Assembly (NCBI GenBank): GCA_963822095.1 | Contig: CAWGGS010000049.1 | Span: 37,829-101,828, forward strand | Length of the DNA stretch: 64,000 nucleotides | Origin: CAWGGS01 sp963822095 | GTDB lineage: Bacteria > Desulfobacterota > Desulfobulbia > Desulfobulbales > Desulfocapsaceae | Direction: 5' to 3' | Shown here: piece after piece, positions 7,829-16,571 of the stretch | Layout of the letters: the number at the start of each line of letters is the position of its first letter | How positions within the stretch are numbered: the first letter of the stretch is position 1 | Notes under the pieces: generated by a model | Told to the model about the DNA's origin: nothing | Database searches by the model: none | Seen by the model: the letters and a program-made list of their open reading frames with translations, nothing else | Made by a program: the position numbers and the translations under genes

Positions 7829-9445
7829 TTACATCAGCTGTTGTTTGGCCTTCCGATAGAGATGTAGATATTTTTTAGTCACCTTCTCCCAAGTGTGGTG
7901 CTCTCGAATCTTCGCCACCGCGGCTCTTTGCATCCTGCGTACGCATCCCGGCTTCCGGTAACAGGTGATGGCTCTTACAATCGCATCGCTCAGGGCATCT
8001 GCAGTATCCTTTTTATAGGTAAAACCGGTCTTTGCATCCACTACCTTGACAAGACCTCCCACGTAATGGACGATTGGTATGTTGCCGAAAAGCTGGGCGA
8101 TATAATCCGTCAGGCCACAAGGTTCATATCGGGAAGGAATGAGAAAAAAATCTCCTGCGGCATACACCTGATTGGCGATGGCAGGATTGAACCCGCGCAA
8201 AAAGCAGACTCTCCCCTTATTCCCCCGCTGCTCAGCCAGATCGATGATCTGACTCTCTTCAAAGGACCCGCCCGTCCCCAGCAACAGTATCTGAAAATCC
8301 TTACTCTGATGAAGAGTGTGACGAAGGGAAGCAATAAGGACATCGACCCCCTTCTGGTCGCTTAATCGTCCTATAAAGGTTATCAACGGTTTATCCAGGT
8401 CAGGCTCCAGGCTTCCGAATCGCCATACTCCTGACAGTATCTCACTTCCGGAGAGCTTTTGCAACAAAGCCTCCTTACAATTTTTTTTGCCCTCCAATTC
8501 ATCATCTCCCCAAGGATCAAAGGCAGCTGAAATTCCGCTGCGTTCAGGTCGGCTTGGATCGAAATCATCGGGATCGATACCATTGGTCACTCCTTCCAGG
8601 ACCACCCCCATTTCGGCCAATCGGTGACCCAGCCAGCCGGTCATTCTGTCATCTCTTGTTTCCTGCAGTTCACGGGCATAATTCTCACTCACCGTATTGA
8701 CCATTGCATAACGGCCTGCAACAATAAAGGGATCAAAGGTATCGCCCAAACGGTTTTCAAGAATATTTTTCCTGGAGAGGCCGGTGACGGCCTGGGCAAA
8801 AGGCAGATCCGCCACCTCCTGATGATACCCGATTCCGGCATTATGGATCGTGACGACGGTGGCCGTCTTGTTGAAGTAATGCCTAAACCCATCAATCCCA
8901 CGGATCATGGCAGGCAAAACTGCTGTATGGCCGTCATGGCAATGGATAATATCGGGTTGTTCGCCAAGCAGCTGCATTAAGGCCAGAGCACCTTTTTGCA
9001 GCAGGATATTCATCGCAAAATAGTCGACATGCCCGGCTCCCTGTTTTTTCCATGCCTCCGCTGCTTCTTCGGCCGACGTGTAGGTATAAACATCCGCTTT
9101 TTCCCGGAACCGTTCCGCTTCCAAAAGATACACCTTCACCCTGCCGATCTTTGTTTCCCTGACCCGGATTGTCTCCTCACGATCGATGTCGGTGTAGTTC
9201 ATGTTAAGGGAATATTCGAGGATCTGTTTGGGATTCCGGGGATCTGCAACCGGTGTGAACCCGAGCTCTTCCGTTCGGATAAAGCCATAGCATGGAAGTA
9301 CCACATGGACGGAACGCCCATTCCAGCGTGCCAGAGAGGCTGCCAGCTGCCGTACCATGTCCTTGACTCCGCCGGCACCAGCCAGGCCTTCATATTCCCG
9401 GGTCAGCATCCAGATATTTCTTGGCGTGTCGGACCCGTTGCTCAT
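7829..9445 (-). CDS. Glycogen/starch synthase-like glycosyltransferase (GT5)
   Basis: A 538-residue GT-B fold enzyme. It has a GT5-type N-terminal domain (GAGGVKDMV near 23-31), a C-terminal nucleotide-sugar domain with FIGRLSDQKGVDVL, and the EPCGLTDYIAQLFG and VHYVGGLVKVV motifs. Typical GT5 enzymes elongate alpha-1,4-glucan from ADP- or UDP-glucose. The usual lysine of the N-terminal KxGGL loop is not at its place here (GAGGV), so donor or activity may differ. The start codon overlaps the aroC stop (ATGA) and follows AGGAGG, so it is translated with the aro genes. The symbol glgA is withheld because of the loop change. Confidence 0.85.
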   Translation of the reverse strand: MSNGSDTPRNIWMLTREYEGLAGAGGVKDMVRQLAASLARWNGRSVHVVLPCYGFIRTEELGFTPVADPRNPKQILEYSLNMNYTDIDREETIRVRETKIGRVKVYLLEAERFREKADVYTYTSAEEAAEAWKKQGAGHVDYFAMNILLQKGALALMQLLGEQPDIIHCHDGHTAVLPAMIRGIDGFRHYFNKTATVVTIHNAGIGYHQEVADLPFAQAVTGLSRKNILENRLGDTFDPFIVAGRYAMVNTVSENYARELQETRDDRMTGWLGHRLAEMGVVLEGVTNGIDPDDFDPSRPERSGISAAFDPWGDDELEGKKNCKEALLQKLSGSEILSGVWRFGSLEPDLDKPLITFIGRLSDQKGVDVLIASLRHTLHQSKDFQILLLGTGGSFEESQIIDLAEQRGNKGRVCFLRGFNPAIANQVYAAGDFFLIPSRYEPCGLTDYIAQLFGNIPIVHYVGGLVKVVDAKTGFTYKKDTADALSDAIVRAITCYRKPGCVRRMQRAAVAKIREHHTWEKVTKKYLHLYRKAKQQLM

Positions 9446-10530
9446 GGCGCCTTCCTCCTTTCTTCATAGACAGCCCTATCCCTGAGGAGAAAATCGGCCA
9501 AGGTCAGACGAACCATGGCCTCGCAGACCGGGATTATCCGTGGTATTGCCGAGATATCGTGCCGTCCTCCAACCCGGATGCCAACCTCCTTATTGTCAAG
9601 ATTGACCGTTTTCTGTTCCTTGGCAATGGAAGGAATAGGCTTGACCGCCACCCTGATACGTATCTGCTCACCGTTGGATATGCCCGCCAGAACCCCTCCG
9701 GCATTGTTTGTCAAAAATCCCGTGGGTCCGATGGGATCGTTATTTTGTGAGCCAAGCATGTCTGCAACTGCAAATCCGGCTCCTATCTCTACTCCTTTGA
9801 CCGCCCCGATGGACATCAGCGCCTGGGCCAGAACCGCATCGAGTTTATCAAATACCGGTTCCCCTAGCCCTGCGGGGCAGCGGGCAAGGATCTCGACGAT
9901 GCCACCCAATGTATCCCCCTGGGCCCGCACCTCCGCGACACGTTCCTCCATACGAACGGCTGCGGCAGGATCGGGACAAAAATAGGCGTTGTCGTTGATC
10001 TTGGCAAGATCGCACGTTTCGATCCGCACTCCCCCCAAAGAGACGGTATAGGCACAAACGTCAATGCCATGCTCTTGCAACACCAGCTTCGCTATCGCCC
10101 CGGCTGCTACGCGGGCTGCCGTCTCCCTTGCCGAGGCGCGCCCTCCGCCACGGTGGTCCCTGATTCCATATTTTGCCAGGTAGGTTTTGTCACCGTGTCC
10201 GGGCCGAAAAATATCACGCAGGTTGTCATAGGACTTTGAATGGGCATCTTTATTAAAGATCGCCATTGAAATCGGGGTTCCAGTTGTCCTCGGTTTCGTC
10301 TCACCCGCAGGGGTGAATATACCGGAGAGTATTTCCACCTTGTCGGGTTCCTTGCGGGGGCTCGCGGCACCTCCCTGCCCGGGGCGCCGACGCGACATTT
10401 CCCGCTCGATATCTTCCTGGTCAAGAATGAGCCCCGGAGGGCACCCGTCGATCACCGCCCCGACGGCACTCCCATGCGATTCCCCCCAGGTTGTAAGCCT
10501 GAAGGCCTTGCCAAATGTGTTCCCCGCCAT
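9442..10530 (-). CDS. aroC: Chorismate synthase
   Basis: The last enzyme of the shikimate pathway: 5-enolpyruvylshikimate-3-phosphate to chorismate, needing reduced FMN. The product has 362 residues, the normal length. It shows LTTWGESHGSAVG with His19, and GGRASARETAARVAAGA; both are family signatures. It starts one base after the aroK stop and overlaps the next gene by 4 bases, so it is the middle of an operon. Confidence 0.97.
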   Translation of the reverse strand: MAGNTFGKAFRLTTWGESHGSAVGAVIDGCPPGLILDQEDIEREMSRRRPGQGGAASPRKEPDKVEILSGIFTPAGETKPRTTGTPISMAIFNKDAHSKSYDNLRDIFRPGHGDKTYLAKYGIRDHRGGGRASARETAARVAAGAIAKLVLQEHGIDVCAYTVSLGGVRIETCDLAKINDNAYFCPDPAAAVRMEERVAEVRAQGDTLGGIVEILARCPAGLGEPVFDKLDAVLAQALMSIGAVKGVEIGAGFAVADMLGSQNNDPIGPTGFLTNNAGGVLAGISNGEQIRIRVAVKPIPSIAKEQKTVNLDNKEVGIRVGGRHDISAIPRIIPVCEAMVRLTLADFLLRDRAVYEERRKAP

Positions 10531-11073
10531 CTATTGTCCTGTTCTTGTGATTTTTGCCGCTTTTTCACGTATCTTTTCAACGGCTTCAGCAACACCTACC
10601 TTACCGGTATCAACGGCAAAATGCGCAATTGCCCTATACAATGGCTCTCTTTCCTTTAATATATCCATCATCTCCTCTGCTATCCCCCTACCGGACAGAG
10701 ACGGCCTGTTCTCCTGGGTGGAGACATCAGCCTTGATGCGCTGCAGGAGTATGGAATCATCGGCCATAAGCCAGACGATTATCCCGTTTCTCTTCAGCTC
10801 CTGCCAGACCTGCCGATGGAGAACCGCCCCTCCCCCGGTGGCGACGACACTTCCGGTCGCATCGGTAAGTTCCCGAAGGACCTCCTCTTCACACCGACGA
10901 AATCCATCCCAACCTTCGTTTTCAACAATTGTCTTAATTGACGAACCTTTCTTTTGACAGATCCTGCTGTCGGTATCAATAAAGGTGTACCCCAACTTTT
11001 CGGCCAGCAGTCCACCGATCGTCGTCTTTCCCGTTCCTCGAAAACCTATGAGAAAAATCATTTCGTTCATCAT
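10531..11073 (-). CDS. aroK: Shikimate kinase
   Basis: It phosphorylates shikimate with ATP. The 180 residues include the P-loop GFRGTGKTT (10-18), the shikimate-binding DTDSRI segment, the GGGAVL loop and the lid arginine region ENRPSLSGRG. The first ATG follows AAAGGGA; a second Met two codons later is possible. It is the first gene of the aroK-aroC-GT5-gap run and has a good promoter immediately upstream. Confidence 0.95.
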   Translation of the reverse strand: MMNEMIFLIGFRGTGKTTIGGLLAEKLGYTFIDTDSRICQKKGSSIKTIVENEGWDGFRRCEEEVLRELTDATGSVVATGGGAVLHRQVWQELKRNGIIVWLMADDSILLQRIKADVSTQENRPSLSGRGIAEEMMDILKEREPLYRAIAHFAVDTGKVGVAEAVEKIREKAAKITRTGQ

Positions 11074-11094
11074 ATTTTTTCCCTTTAAATGTTT

Positions 11095-11122
11095 ATAGTA
11101 TACGGTAAAATAGGTATGTCAA
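11095..11122 (-). promoter_or_regulatory. Sigma-70-type promoter of the aroK operon
   Basis: On the minus strand TTGACA (11117-11122) and TACTAT (11095-11100) are separated by 16 bases. Transcription would start about 15 bases before the aroK ATG. Confidence 0.7.
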
Positions 11123-11142
11123 GACAGGATCCGCTCCTTGAG

Positions 11143-11171
11143 TTGAAAGTCCTTTTTCTAATTTTTACCCT
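11143..11171 (+). promoter_or_regulatory. Possible promoter of cbpA-cbpM
   Basis: TTGAAA (11143-11148) and TACCCT (11166-11171) are 17 bases apart, about 90 bases before cbpA. The -10 is a poor match, so this is tentative. No heat-shock CIRCE element was seen. Confidence 0.35.
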
Positions 11172-11262
11172 GATCATTATATTTTTCCGCAACAGGCATT
11201 GGAACCGAAATCGGACCAAAAAAGCACGCATCTTCCGGTACGTTGATCATTGAGGACTTGCC

Positions 11263-12201
11263 ATGAAGTACAAAGATTATTACCAGGCACTTGGCTGTAC
11301 AAAGGATGCCAGCCAGGACGAAATTAAACGGGCTTACCGCAGGCTCGCCAGAAAATACCACCCTGATGTCAACAAGGAATCGAATGCTGAAGACCGGTTT
11401 AAGGAAATCGGTGAGGCATACGAGGTTTTGCGCGACCCGGAAAAACGCAAGGCCTATGACCGGTTCGGCAACAACTGGAAAGAGGGCCAGGATTTTCATC
11501 CGCCACCTGGATGGGACACGGAGTCTTCCTTTCGTAACAGCCAACAAAACTTTTCCGGGTCAGGTGATTTCAGTGACTTTTTCGAATCTCTTTTCGGGGC
11601 AAGCCGTTTTCAAACCCGCACCGGTTACGGCAACCGTAGTTTCATGGTCAAAGGAGAGGATATCCATGCAAAACTCGCAATCAGTCTCGAAGACAGTTAT
11701 AACGGTTCCCGCCGCACCATAACTCTCAACCGAACTGCCATCGATCAGGGAGGGCAACCCATCACCCAACCGCATTCTCTTGATGTCGCAATTCCCAAGG
11801 GGATTATTCAAGGCCAGCAAATCAGACTCGAAGGGCAAGGATCACCAGGTATGCAAGGTCACAATGGTGACCTCTTCCTCGAAATCGTCTTTATCGAACA
11901 CCCGATATTTACCGTCCAGAACCGTAACATCCTGCTCACCTTACCCGTCACCCCCTGGGAGGCCGCTCTCGGCTCAACCATAAAGGTTCCAACGCTTGGA
12001 GGACCGGTGGACCTGAAGGTTCCTGAAAATTCTCAAACCGGGAAAAAACTTCGTTTAAAAGGCCGCGGACTTTGTTCCAAAAGCCAAAAGGGAGATCAAT
12101 TCGTCACACTAAGTATTATGACACCTCCGGCCAAGACGGCATCCCAAAAGGCACTTTATGATACCATGGCCAAATCCTTCTCATTCAATCCCCGAAATTG
12201 A
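11263..12201 (+). CDS. cbpA: CbpA-type DnaJ-family co-chaperone
   Basis: A 312-residue J-domain protein that stimulates DnaK. The J domain occupies residues 1-70 with HPD at 33-35. A short Gly/Phe-containing linker follows, then the two beta-sandwich substrate-binding domains. The zinc-finger repeats of DnaJ are absent, which makes it CbpA-like. The cbpM-like partner follows after about 16 bases, which supports this subtype. Confidence 0.92.
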   Translation: MKYKDYYQALGCTKDASQDEIKRAYRRLARKYHPDVNKESNAEDRFKEIGEAYEVLRDPEKRKAYDRFGNNWKEGQDFHPPPGWDTESSFRNSQQNFSGSGDFSDFFESLFGASRFQTRTGYGNRSFMVKGEDIHAKLAISLEDSYNGSRRTITLNRTAIDQGGQPITQPHSLDVAIPKGIIQGQQIRLEGQGSPGMQGHNGDLFLEIVFIEHPIFTVQNRNILLTLPVTPWEAALGSTIKVPTLGGPVDLKVPENSQTGKKLRLKGRGLCSKSQKGDQFVTLSIMTPPAKTASQKALYDTMAKSFSFNPRN

Positions 12202-12217
12202 CACATAGGTATTGATT

Positions 12218-12508
12218 ATGGAAAACCACTTCACATATACTGTTATCGACGAATCCACCTGGTGCAGCCTCAGCGAGACCTGCAGACTCTGCAAGGTGGA
12301 TGATGAATTGGTCAAAGAGATGGTTCAGGAGGGAGTAATCTCTCCAGCCGGTACATCCATCCGTGAGTGGCGCTTCGGCGCTCAGGAACTCAAACGCATC
12401 CAGGTAACCGTTCGTCTTCAGCGAGACCTCCGGGTAAATCTACCGGGCGCCGCCCTGGCTCTCGACCTTCTGGAAGAGCTTGAACTCCTGCGAAGTCTTG
12501 TGAAATAA
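12218..12508 (+). CDS. cbpM: CbpM-family chaperone modulator
   Basis: A 96-residue MerR-like helical protein (WCSLSETCRLCKVDDELVKE, then RLQRDLRVNLPGAALAL) of the family that binds and inhibits the CbpA J domain. The ATG at 12218 follows AGGT and is preferred over the TTG at 12212. Its position straight after cbpA gives the pairing. The C-terminal half is a predicted coiled coil rich in Leu. Confidence 0.85.
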   Translation: MENHFTYTVIDESTWCSLSETCRLCKVDDELVKEMVQEGVISPAGTSIREWRFGAQELKRIQVTVRLQRDLRVNLPGAALALDLLEELELLRSLVK

Positions 12509-12592
12509 CTGGACATCACTTAACAAAACCTGTAGAAACACGGCACTGCCGCTTTAACTGACATTGACAGCCTCGTAAATATCTTTGATCCA

Positions 12593-12759
12593 GGATGGCT
12601 ACTACAATACTCCCTCTGCGAGGCAAGCATATTTTTATTTTTTCGGCGTATTAGGGTAAGGGTATGTCGTAACAATTAGAAATGTGCAGCAACGAAGGAG
12701 GTAAGTGAACATAGTGAGACTCCGGATGGAGTGTTATTATGACGCTATCACCATTTATG
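12593..12759 (+). repeat. Dispersed structured repeat, copy 1
   Basis: About 167 bases that recur in opposite orientation at 18675-18848 with roughly three-quarters identity. Shared blocks include GGATGGCTA, TGCGAGGC, TTTCGGCGTA, GTCGTAAC, TGCAGCAA and GACTCCGGATGGAGTGTTAT. It contains a 3' hairpin (ACTCC/GGAGT, 12719-12732) and an inner stem CGGCGTA/TATGTCG. It ends about ten bases before the start of the YjbQ-family gene and contributes that gene's GGAG ribosome-binding site at its edge. Confidence 0.8.
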
Positions 12760-12769
12760 GAGAACAAAA

Positions 12770-13174
12770 ATGAGAGCCGGAAAATTTTCCATAACCACCG
12801 CACGCCCGATGGAACTCGTCGACATCACTGCGACGATTTCCGGAAAACTACAGGAATCCGGGATCAGATTTGGAATCTGCACCCTGTTCAATCCCCATAC
12901 GACTGCCGGACTGACCATCAATGAAGGGGCCGACCCGGCTGTTGGCCATGATATTATCGGCGGTCTGAAAAAGATAGTGCCGATGGACTATCCATATACG
13001 CATATGGAAGGGAATTCCCCCTCCCATATCATGGCCTCATTGATGGGGTGCTCCCTGACCATATTGATCGAAAACCAAAAGCTCATCCTTGGAACATGGC
13101 AGAAGATTTTCTTTTGCGAATTTGACGGGCCGCGTACGCGTTCAATCCACTGGCAAATAGAGGCCTCCGACTAA
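12770..13174 (+). CDS. YjbQ/UPF0047-family protein
   Basis: A 134-residue single-domain protein of the UPF0047 family, some members of which show thiamine-phosphate synthase side activity; the true role is unsettled. It has the family blocks CTLFNPHTTAGLTINEGAD, SPSHIMASLMG and LGTWQKIFFCEFDGPR, which carry the conserved His, Glu and Asp residues. The start follows GGAG. Its leader consists of the dispersed repeat described just upstream. The following small ORF is about 75 bases away. Confidence 0.9.
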   Translation: MRAGKFSITTARPMELVDITATISGKLQESGIRFGICTLFNPHTTAGLTINEGADPAVGHDIIGGLKKIVPMDYPYTHMEGNSPSHIMASLMGCSLTILIENQKLILGTWQKIFFCEFDGPRTRSIHWQIEASD

Positions 13175-13248
13175 AAGAATTGTAAAAATCACTCGGATTA
13201 TAGCTGGAGCTATCGGCTCCTTTCACCCTAAAACACTACCAGAATCTC

Positions 13249-13488
13249 ATGTCAATACAACCTGATCAGATATGCTTCGGCCTTTCCGAACAACTCGACA
13301 AGGAATCCCTGGCCTGTTTTCTGCAACTGGCTGGAAATAAAAAATTTGCCGATGTCTTTGCAAGCCGTCTTTCAAGCAAGGAGATTGACGACCTCGTCGG
13401 TTCCTTCATGTCGCTGCTTCGACGTCATCTTTCAGAAGATGAGTACCACAGTTTGTTTCTCCAAGACGAAGTTCCCCATAAACATTGA
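13249..13488 (+). CDS. Small conserved-looking protein of unknown function
   Basis: A 79-residue soluble helical protein with no recognised domain. It is acidic overall, with the pattern LACFLQLAGNKKFADVFASR and a C-terminal HLSEDEYHSLF. It lies in the gap before the UbiD gene with 14 bases between, so the two are probably co-transcribed. The initiation region is weak. It may be an accessory protein of the decarboxylase, which is inference only. Confidence 0.55.
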   Translation: MSIQPDQICFGLSEQLDKESLACFLQLAGNKKFADVFASRLSSKEIDDLVGSFMSLLRRHLSEDEYHSLFLQDEVPHKH

Positions 13489-13502
13489 GGTGAGTGTTAC
13501 CA

Positions 13503-15281
13503 ATGAAGTCGGGAATTCTCCACGATTTACGTAGCTATATTGATCTCTTGCGCCGTGAAGACCAACTTTTGGTAATTGAGGAAGAGGTGGATCCCCACCT
13601 GGAAATTGCCGAAATCCATCGTCGAATAATCGCAAAAGGCGGCCCGGCACTGTTATTCACCCGAGCAAAGGGGTCGACCTTTCCCGTTATAACTAATCTC
13701 TTTGGAACAGGTAAACGCCTGGAGCTTGCCTTTGGGAAAAAACCGGAACTGTTCGTTCGTGATCTGGTCAGTTTAACCCAATCAATCATGCCGCTCACCA
13801 TGGGCAAACTTTGGGAAAATCGCCGTATTTTCATGGATGGACTCAAAATTGGCTTAAAGAAATGTTCCTCAGCTCCGATACTCGACGTCTGCCAGTCACC
13901 GCCGAAACTTTGCAGTCTGCCCATGCTGACCTCATGGCCCAGCGACGGTGGCCCCTTCGTCACCCTGCCCCTTGTCTATACCGAACATCCGGAAGGCAAA
14001 GGGCATAACCTCGGCATGTACCGCATCCAACGCTATGATGACGCCACGACCGGGATTCACTGGCAGATCCATAAGGGGGGAGGTTACCATTATTACGAGT
14101 CCGAACGGCTCAACAGGTCCCTTCCCCTGACCTTATACATCGGCGGGCCACCGGCCCTGATGCTCGCTGCCATCGCCCCTCTACCCGAAGATGTTCCTGA
14201 ACTTATTTTGACCTCACTCCTTTTGGGCGACAAACTGAAAATGACAGACGACCCCAGGGGGGGACATCCGCTGGTCGCCCATGCTGAATTTGCAATCAAG
14301 GGAGAGGTTCCCCCTCACATCCGCAGACCCGAAGGCCCGTTCGGCGATCATTACGGATACAATTCACTTCAGCACGACTATCCGGTTTTTCAGGTCAGCC
14401 ATCTCTATCATCGCCGCAATGCCATCTATCCTGCAACGGTGGTCGGGAGACCCAAACAGGAGGATTTTTTCATCGGCGATTACCTGCAGAACCTTCTTTC
14501 TCCTCTTTTCCCGCTGGTTATGAAGGGAGTTAAAGAGCTGAAAACATATGGAGAAACAGGTTTTCACTGCCTCGCTGCTGCTCGGGTTTCCAACAGGTAC
14601 CCTCGGGAAGCCTTCGCCAGCTGCCTGAGAATTTTGGGAGAGGGCCAGCTGTCACTCACCAAATTCCTTTTGGCGACCGACGGGGATATCGACATAACTG
14701 ATTTTTGTTCCCTTTGGTCCCACATCCTGGAACGTGTTCAATGGGATCGGGATCTCTTTGTCTTTGCCAACGTCTCCCAGGATACTCTTGACTACACCGG
14801 CCCCTCCGTCAACAAAGGGTCGAAGGCCATGCTCCTTGGTCTGGGAAAAGAAAAAATCAGAGAACTGCCACGGACTTTTTCAGGGACCTTGCCGCCTGGT
14901 TGCAGCGCCCCCGAGGTCTTTCTCCCCGGGACCCTCGTTATCCAAGGAACAAGCTATCGGGAAAGCCCGAAACTTACCAAAAGAATAGCCGCATGGGATT
15001 TGCTGGAAACCTGGCCGGTGATAATCTTGGTGGACAACACCAAGGAGGCTACCTGTTCCATGCAGGAATTTCTCTGGACCTTCTTTACCAGATTCGAGCC
15101 GGCCGCTGATATCCATGCGGCCGACTCACATGTGGCACGATTCCATGTCGGGCTCACCCCTCCAATAGTCTTCGATTGCCGGATGAAACCATGGTACACT
15201 GCCGTTCTTGAAGTGGATGGTGCCACCAAGGCCAAAGTCGATTCCCTTTATTCAACCATCATCCCCACCCGCTGGAGGTAG
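13503..15281 (+). CDS. UbiD-family prenyl-FMN-dependent decarboxylase
   Basis: A 592-residue member of the UbiD family of reversible decarboxylases that use prenylated FMN. Family blocks include IHWQIHKGGGYHYYE, the IGGPPALMLAAIAPLPE core and RPEGPFGDHYGY. The substrate could be a demethylmenaquinone or ubiquinone precursor or another aromatic acid. The length exceeds E. coli UbiD (about 500) because of a longer C-terminal part. ATG at 13503 is chosen over an upstream GTG because GAGGTG sits 10 bases before it. No UbiX gene is in the window. Confidence 0.9.
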   Translation: MKSGILHDLRSYIDLLRREDQLLVIEEEVDPHLEIAEIHRRIIAKGGPALLFTRAKGSTFPVITNLFGTGKRLELAFGKKPELFVRDLVSLTQSIMPLTMGKLWENRRIFMDGLKIGLKKCSSAPILDVCQSPPKLCSLPMLTSWPSDGGPFVTLPLVYTEHPEGKGHNLGMYRIQRYDDATTGIHWQIHKGGGYHYYESERLNRSLPLTLYIGGPPALMLAAIAPLPEDVPELILTSLLLGDKLKMTDDPRGGHPLVAHAEFAIKGEVPPHIRRPEGPFGDHYGYNSLQHDYPVFQVSHLYHRRNAIYPATVVGRPKQEDFFIGDYLQNLLSPLFPLVMKGVKELKTYGETGFHCLAAARVSNRYPREAFASCLRILGEGQLSLTKFLLATDGDIDITDFCSLWSHILERVQWDRDLFVFANVSQDTLDYTGPSVNKGSKAMLLGLGKEKIRELPRTFSGTLPPGCSAPEVFLPGTLVIQGTSYRESPKLTKRIAAWDLLETWPVIILVDNTKEATCSMQEFLWTFFTRFEPAADIHAADSHVARFHVGLTPPIVFDCRMKPWYTAVLEVDGATKAKVDSLYSTIIPTRWR

Positions 15282-15284
15282 CCT

Positions 15285-15989
15285 TTGCGCCTGCAGAAAT
15301 ATCTCGCCCAATGCGGTCTTACCTCTCGGCGAAAAGCCGAAGAAATGATTCGCCGGGGGCGAGTGAGTGTGGATGGTGAGGTCATCACAACTTTAGGCAC
15401 CAAAGTCAACCCCGAAACGCAAAAGATACACCTGGACGGCAAGGTCGTCGTCTCTCTAAATAATCCGGTTACGGTCCTCTTGAATAAGCCCGAAGGCTAT
15501 GTAACCACCCTCTCCGATCCCCAGGGACGACCGATTGTCACCTCCCTCCTCCACGGTATCCGGACACGGGTGTTTCCTGTGGGAAGATTGGATCTGGACA
15601 CCGAAGGGGCACTTATTCTCACCAATGACGGCGATCTTGCCGAAAGGATTCAACATCCCAGATTCGAGGTAAAAAAGACCTACGAGGCCATCGTCCAAGG
15701 AGTGCCGACCAGACACGACCTGCAGCGCCTTGAAAAAGGTATCATGCTTGAGGGGAAGAAAACCTCACCCGCTACGGCAGCAATTTTCAAGAGAATGGGG
15801 AATACGACCCTGGTCAGGATCACTATCCACGAAGGGAGGAAAAGACAAGTAAAAAAGATGTTTTCCGCTGTCGGCAAGCCGGTACTCAGACTGAAACGAA
15901 TCGCCTACGGCCGTCTTTTATTGCAGAATTTACCGGTAGGCGCCTACAGAATTCTCTCGGAAGGTGATATTAAAAAAATTTTTTTATAG
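15285..15989 (+). CDS. rluB: Ribosomal large-subunit pseudouridine synthase (RluB/RsuA family)
   Basis: It converts a uridine of 23S rRNA to pseudouridine. The 234 residues comprise an S4 RNA-binding domain (1-60, MRLQKYLAQCGLTSRRKAEEM) and the catalytic domain with GRLDLDTEGALILTNDG, catalytic Asp103. Initiation is at TTG, with GGAGG about 7 bases upstream and immediately after the ubiD stop. The exact subgroup (RluB, RluE or RsuA) cannot be fixed by reading, but the size and S4 domain favour RluB. Confidence 0.9.
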   Translation: MRLQKYLAQCGLTSRRKAEEMIRRGRVSVDGEVITTLGTKVNPETQKIHLDGKVVVSLNNPVTVLLNKPEGYVTTLSDPQGRPIVTSLLHGIRTRVFPVGRLDLDTEGALILTNDGDLAERIQHPRFEVKKTYEAIVQGVPTRHDLQRLEKGIMLEGKKTSPATAAIFKRMGNTTLVRITIHEGRKRQVKKMFSAVGKPVLRLKRIAYGRLLLQNLPVGAYRILSEGDIKKIFL

Positions 15990-16037
15990 AAATTTCTTTA
16001 CAAACGCTAAAATAGCTGATTAAATCTAGACAGTTAT

Positions 16038-16068
16038 AAGAGCCGGTATTGAACCGGTCTACTTTTAT
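16038..16068 (+). terminator. Possible terminator after rluB
   Basis: A CCGGT/ACCGG hairpin at about 16043-16056 is followed by CTACTTTTATT. The stem is short. Confidence 0.45.
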
Positions 16069-16226
16069 TCCCTCAACATACTGATATTGTTAAAGTTTTC
16101 ACGAAATTACTTGGTCGTAACGGTTGGAAATTACTTTCTTTATTCTTTTTGTCAATTGACGCACGCCCACTAAAAGACAGAGTACCCTCGGGGGGGCAAC
16201 CAATCTTCCGGAAATAGGAGTAACGC

Positions 16227-16514
16227 ATGAACAAATCAGAACTTATTGAAGCCCTGGCGCAAGACATCAGCATCCCTCACCGCGAAGCTGCTGCTATTAC
16301 AAACACCGTAATTGAAACGATGACGGAGGCGCTTGCAAAAGGTGAAAGTATCGAAATCCGGGGGTTTGGCAGTTTCGTCATCAAAAAATACGACTCTTAT
16401 GAAGGACGCAACCCCAAAACCGGGAAAAAGATCAAAGTAAAACCCAAAAAGCTGCCCTTTTTTAAAGTGGGAAAAGATCTACGCGAGCAGGTCAACAGCA
16501 ATAGAAGTAAATAA
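16227..16514 (+). CDS. HU/IHF-family DNA-bending protein
   Basis: A 95-residue nucleoid protein. It has the family DNA-binding arm region GFGSFVIKKYDSYEGRNPKT and starts with MNKSELIEALAQD. The arm sequence and basic C-terminus resemble IHF-beta-type proteins; separating HU from IHF needs an alignment. It stands alone, with a good ribosome-binding site (TAGGAG) and a long inverted repeat right after the stop. Confidence 0.9.
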   Translation: MNKSELIEALAQDISIPHREAAAITNTVIETMTEALAKGESIEIRGFGSFVIKKYDSYEGRNPKTGKKIKVKPKKLPFFKVGKDLREQVNSNRSK

Positions 16515-16521
16515 TGATACC

Positions 16522-16564
16522 GTCATCGGATGTTGGGGTGCACCATTCCCCAACATCCGATGAC
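16522..16564. terminator. 17-bp perfect inverted repeat between convergent genes
   Basis: The arm at 16522-16538 is perfectly complementary to 16548-16564, with a 9-base loop. It lies between the HU/IHF gene (plus) and the end of rimO (minus), and a CTCTTTTTTAC tract follows on the plus strand. It probably ends transcription from both sides. Confidence 0.75.
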
Positions 16565-16571
16565 TGAGCAG

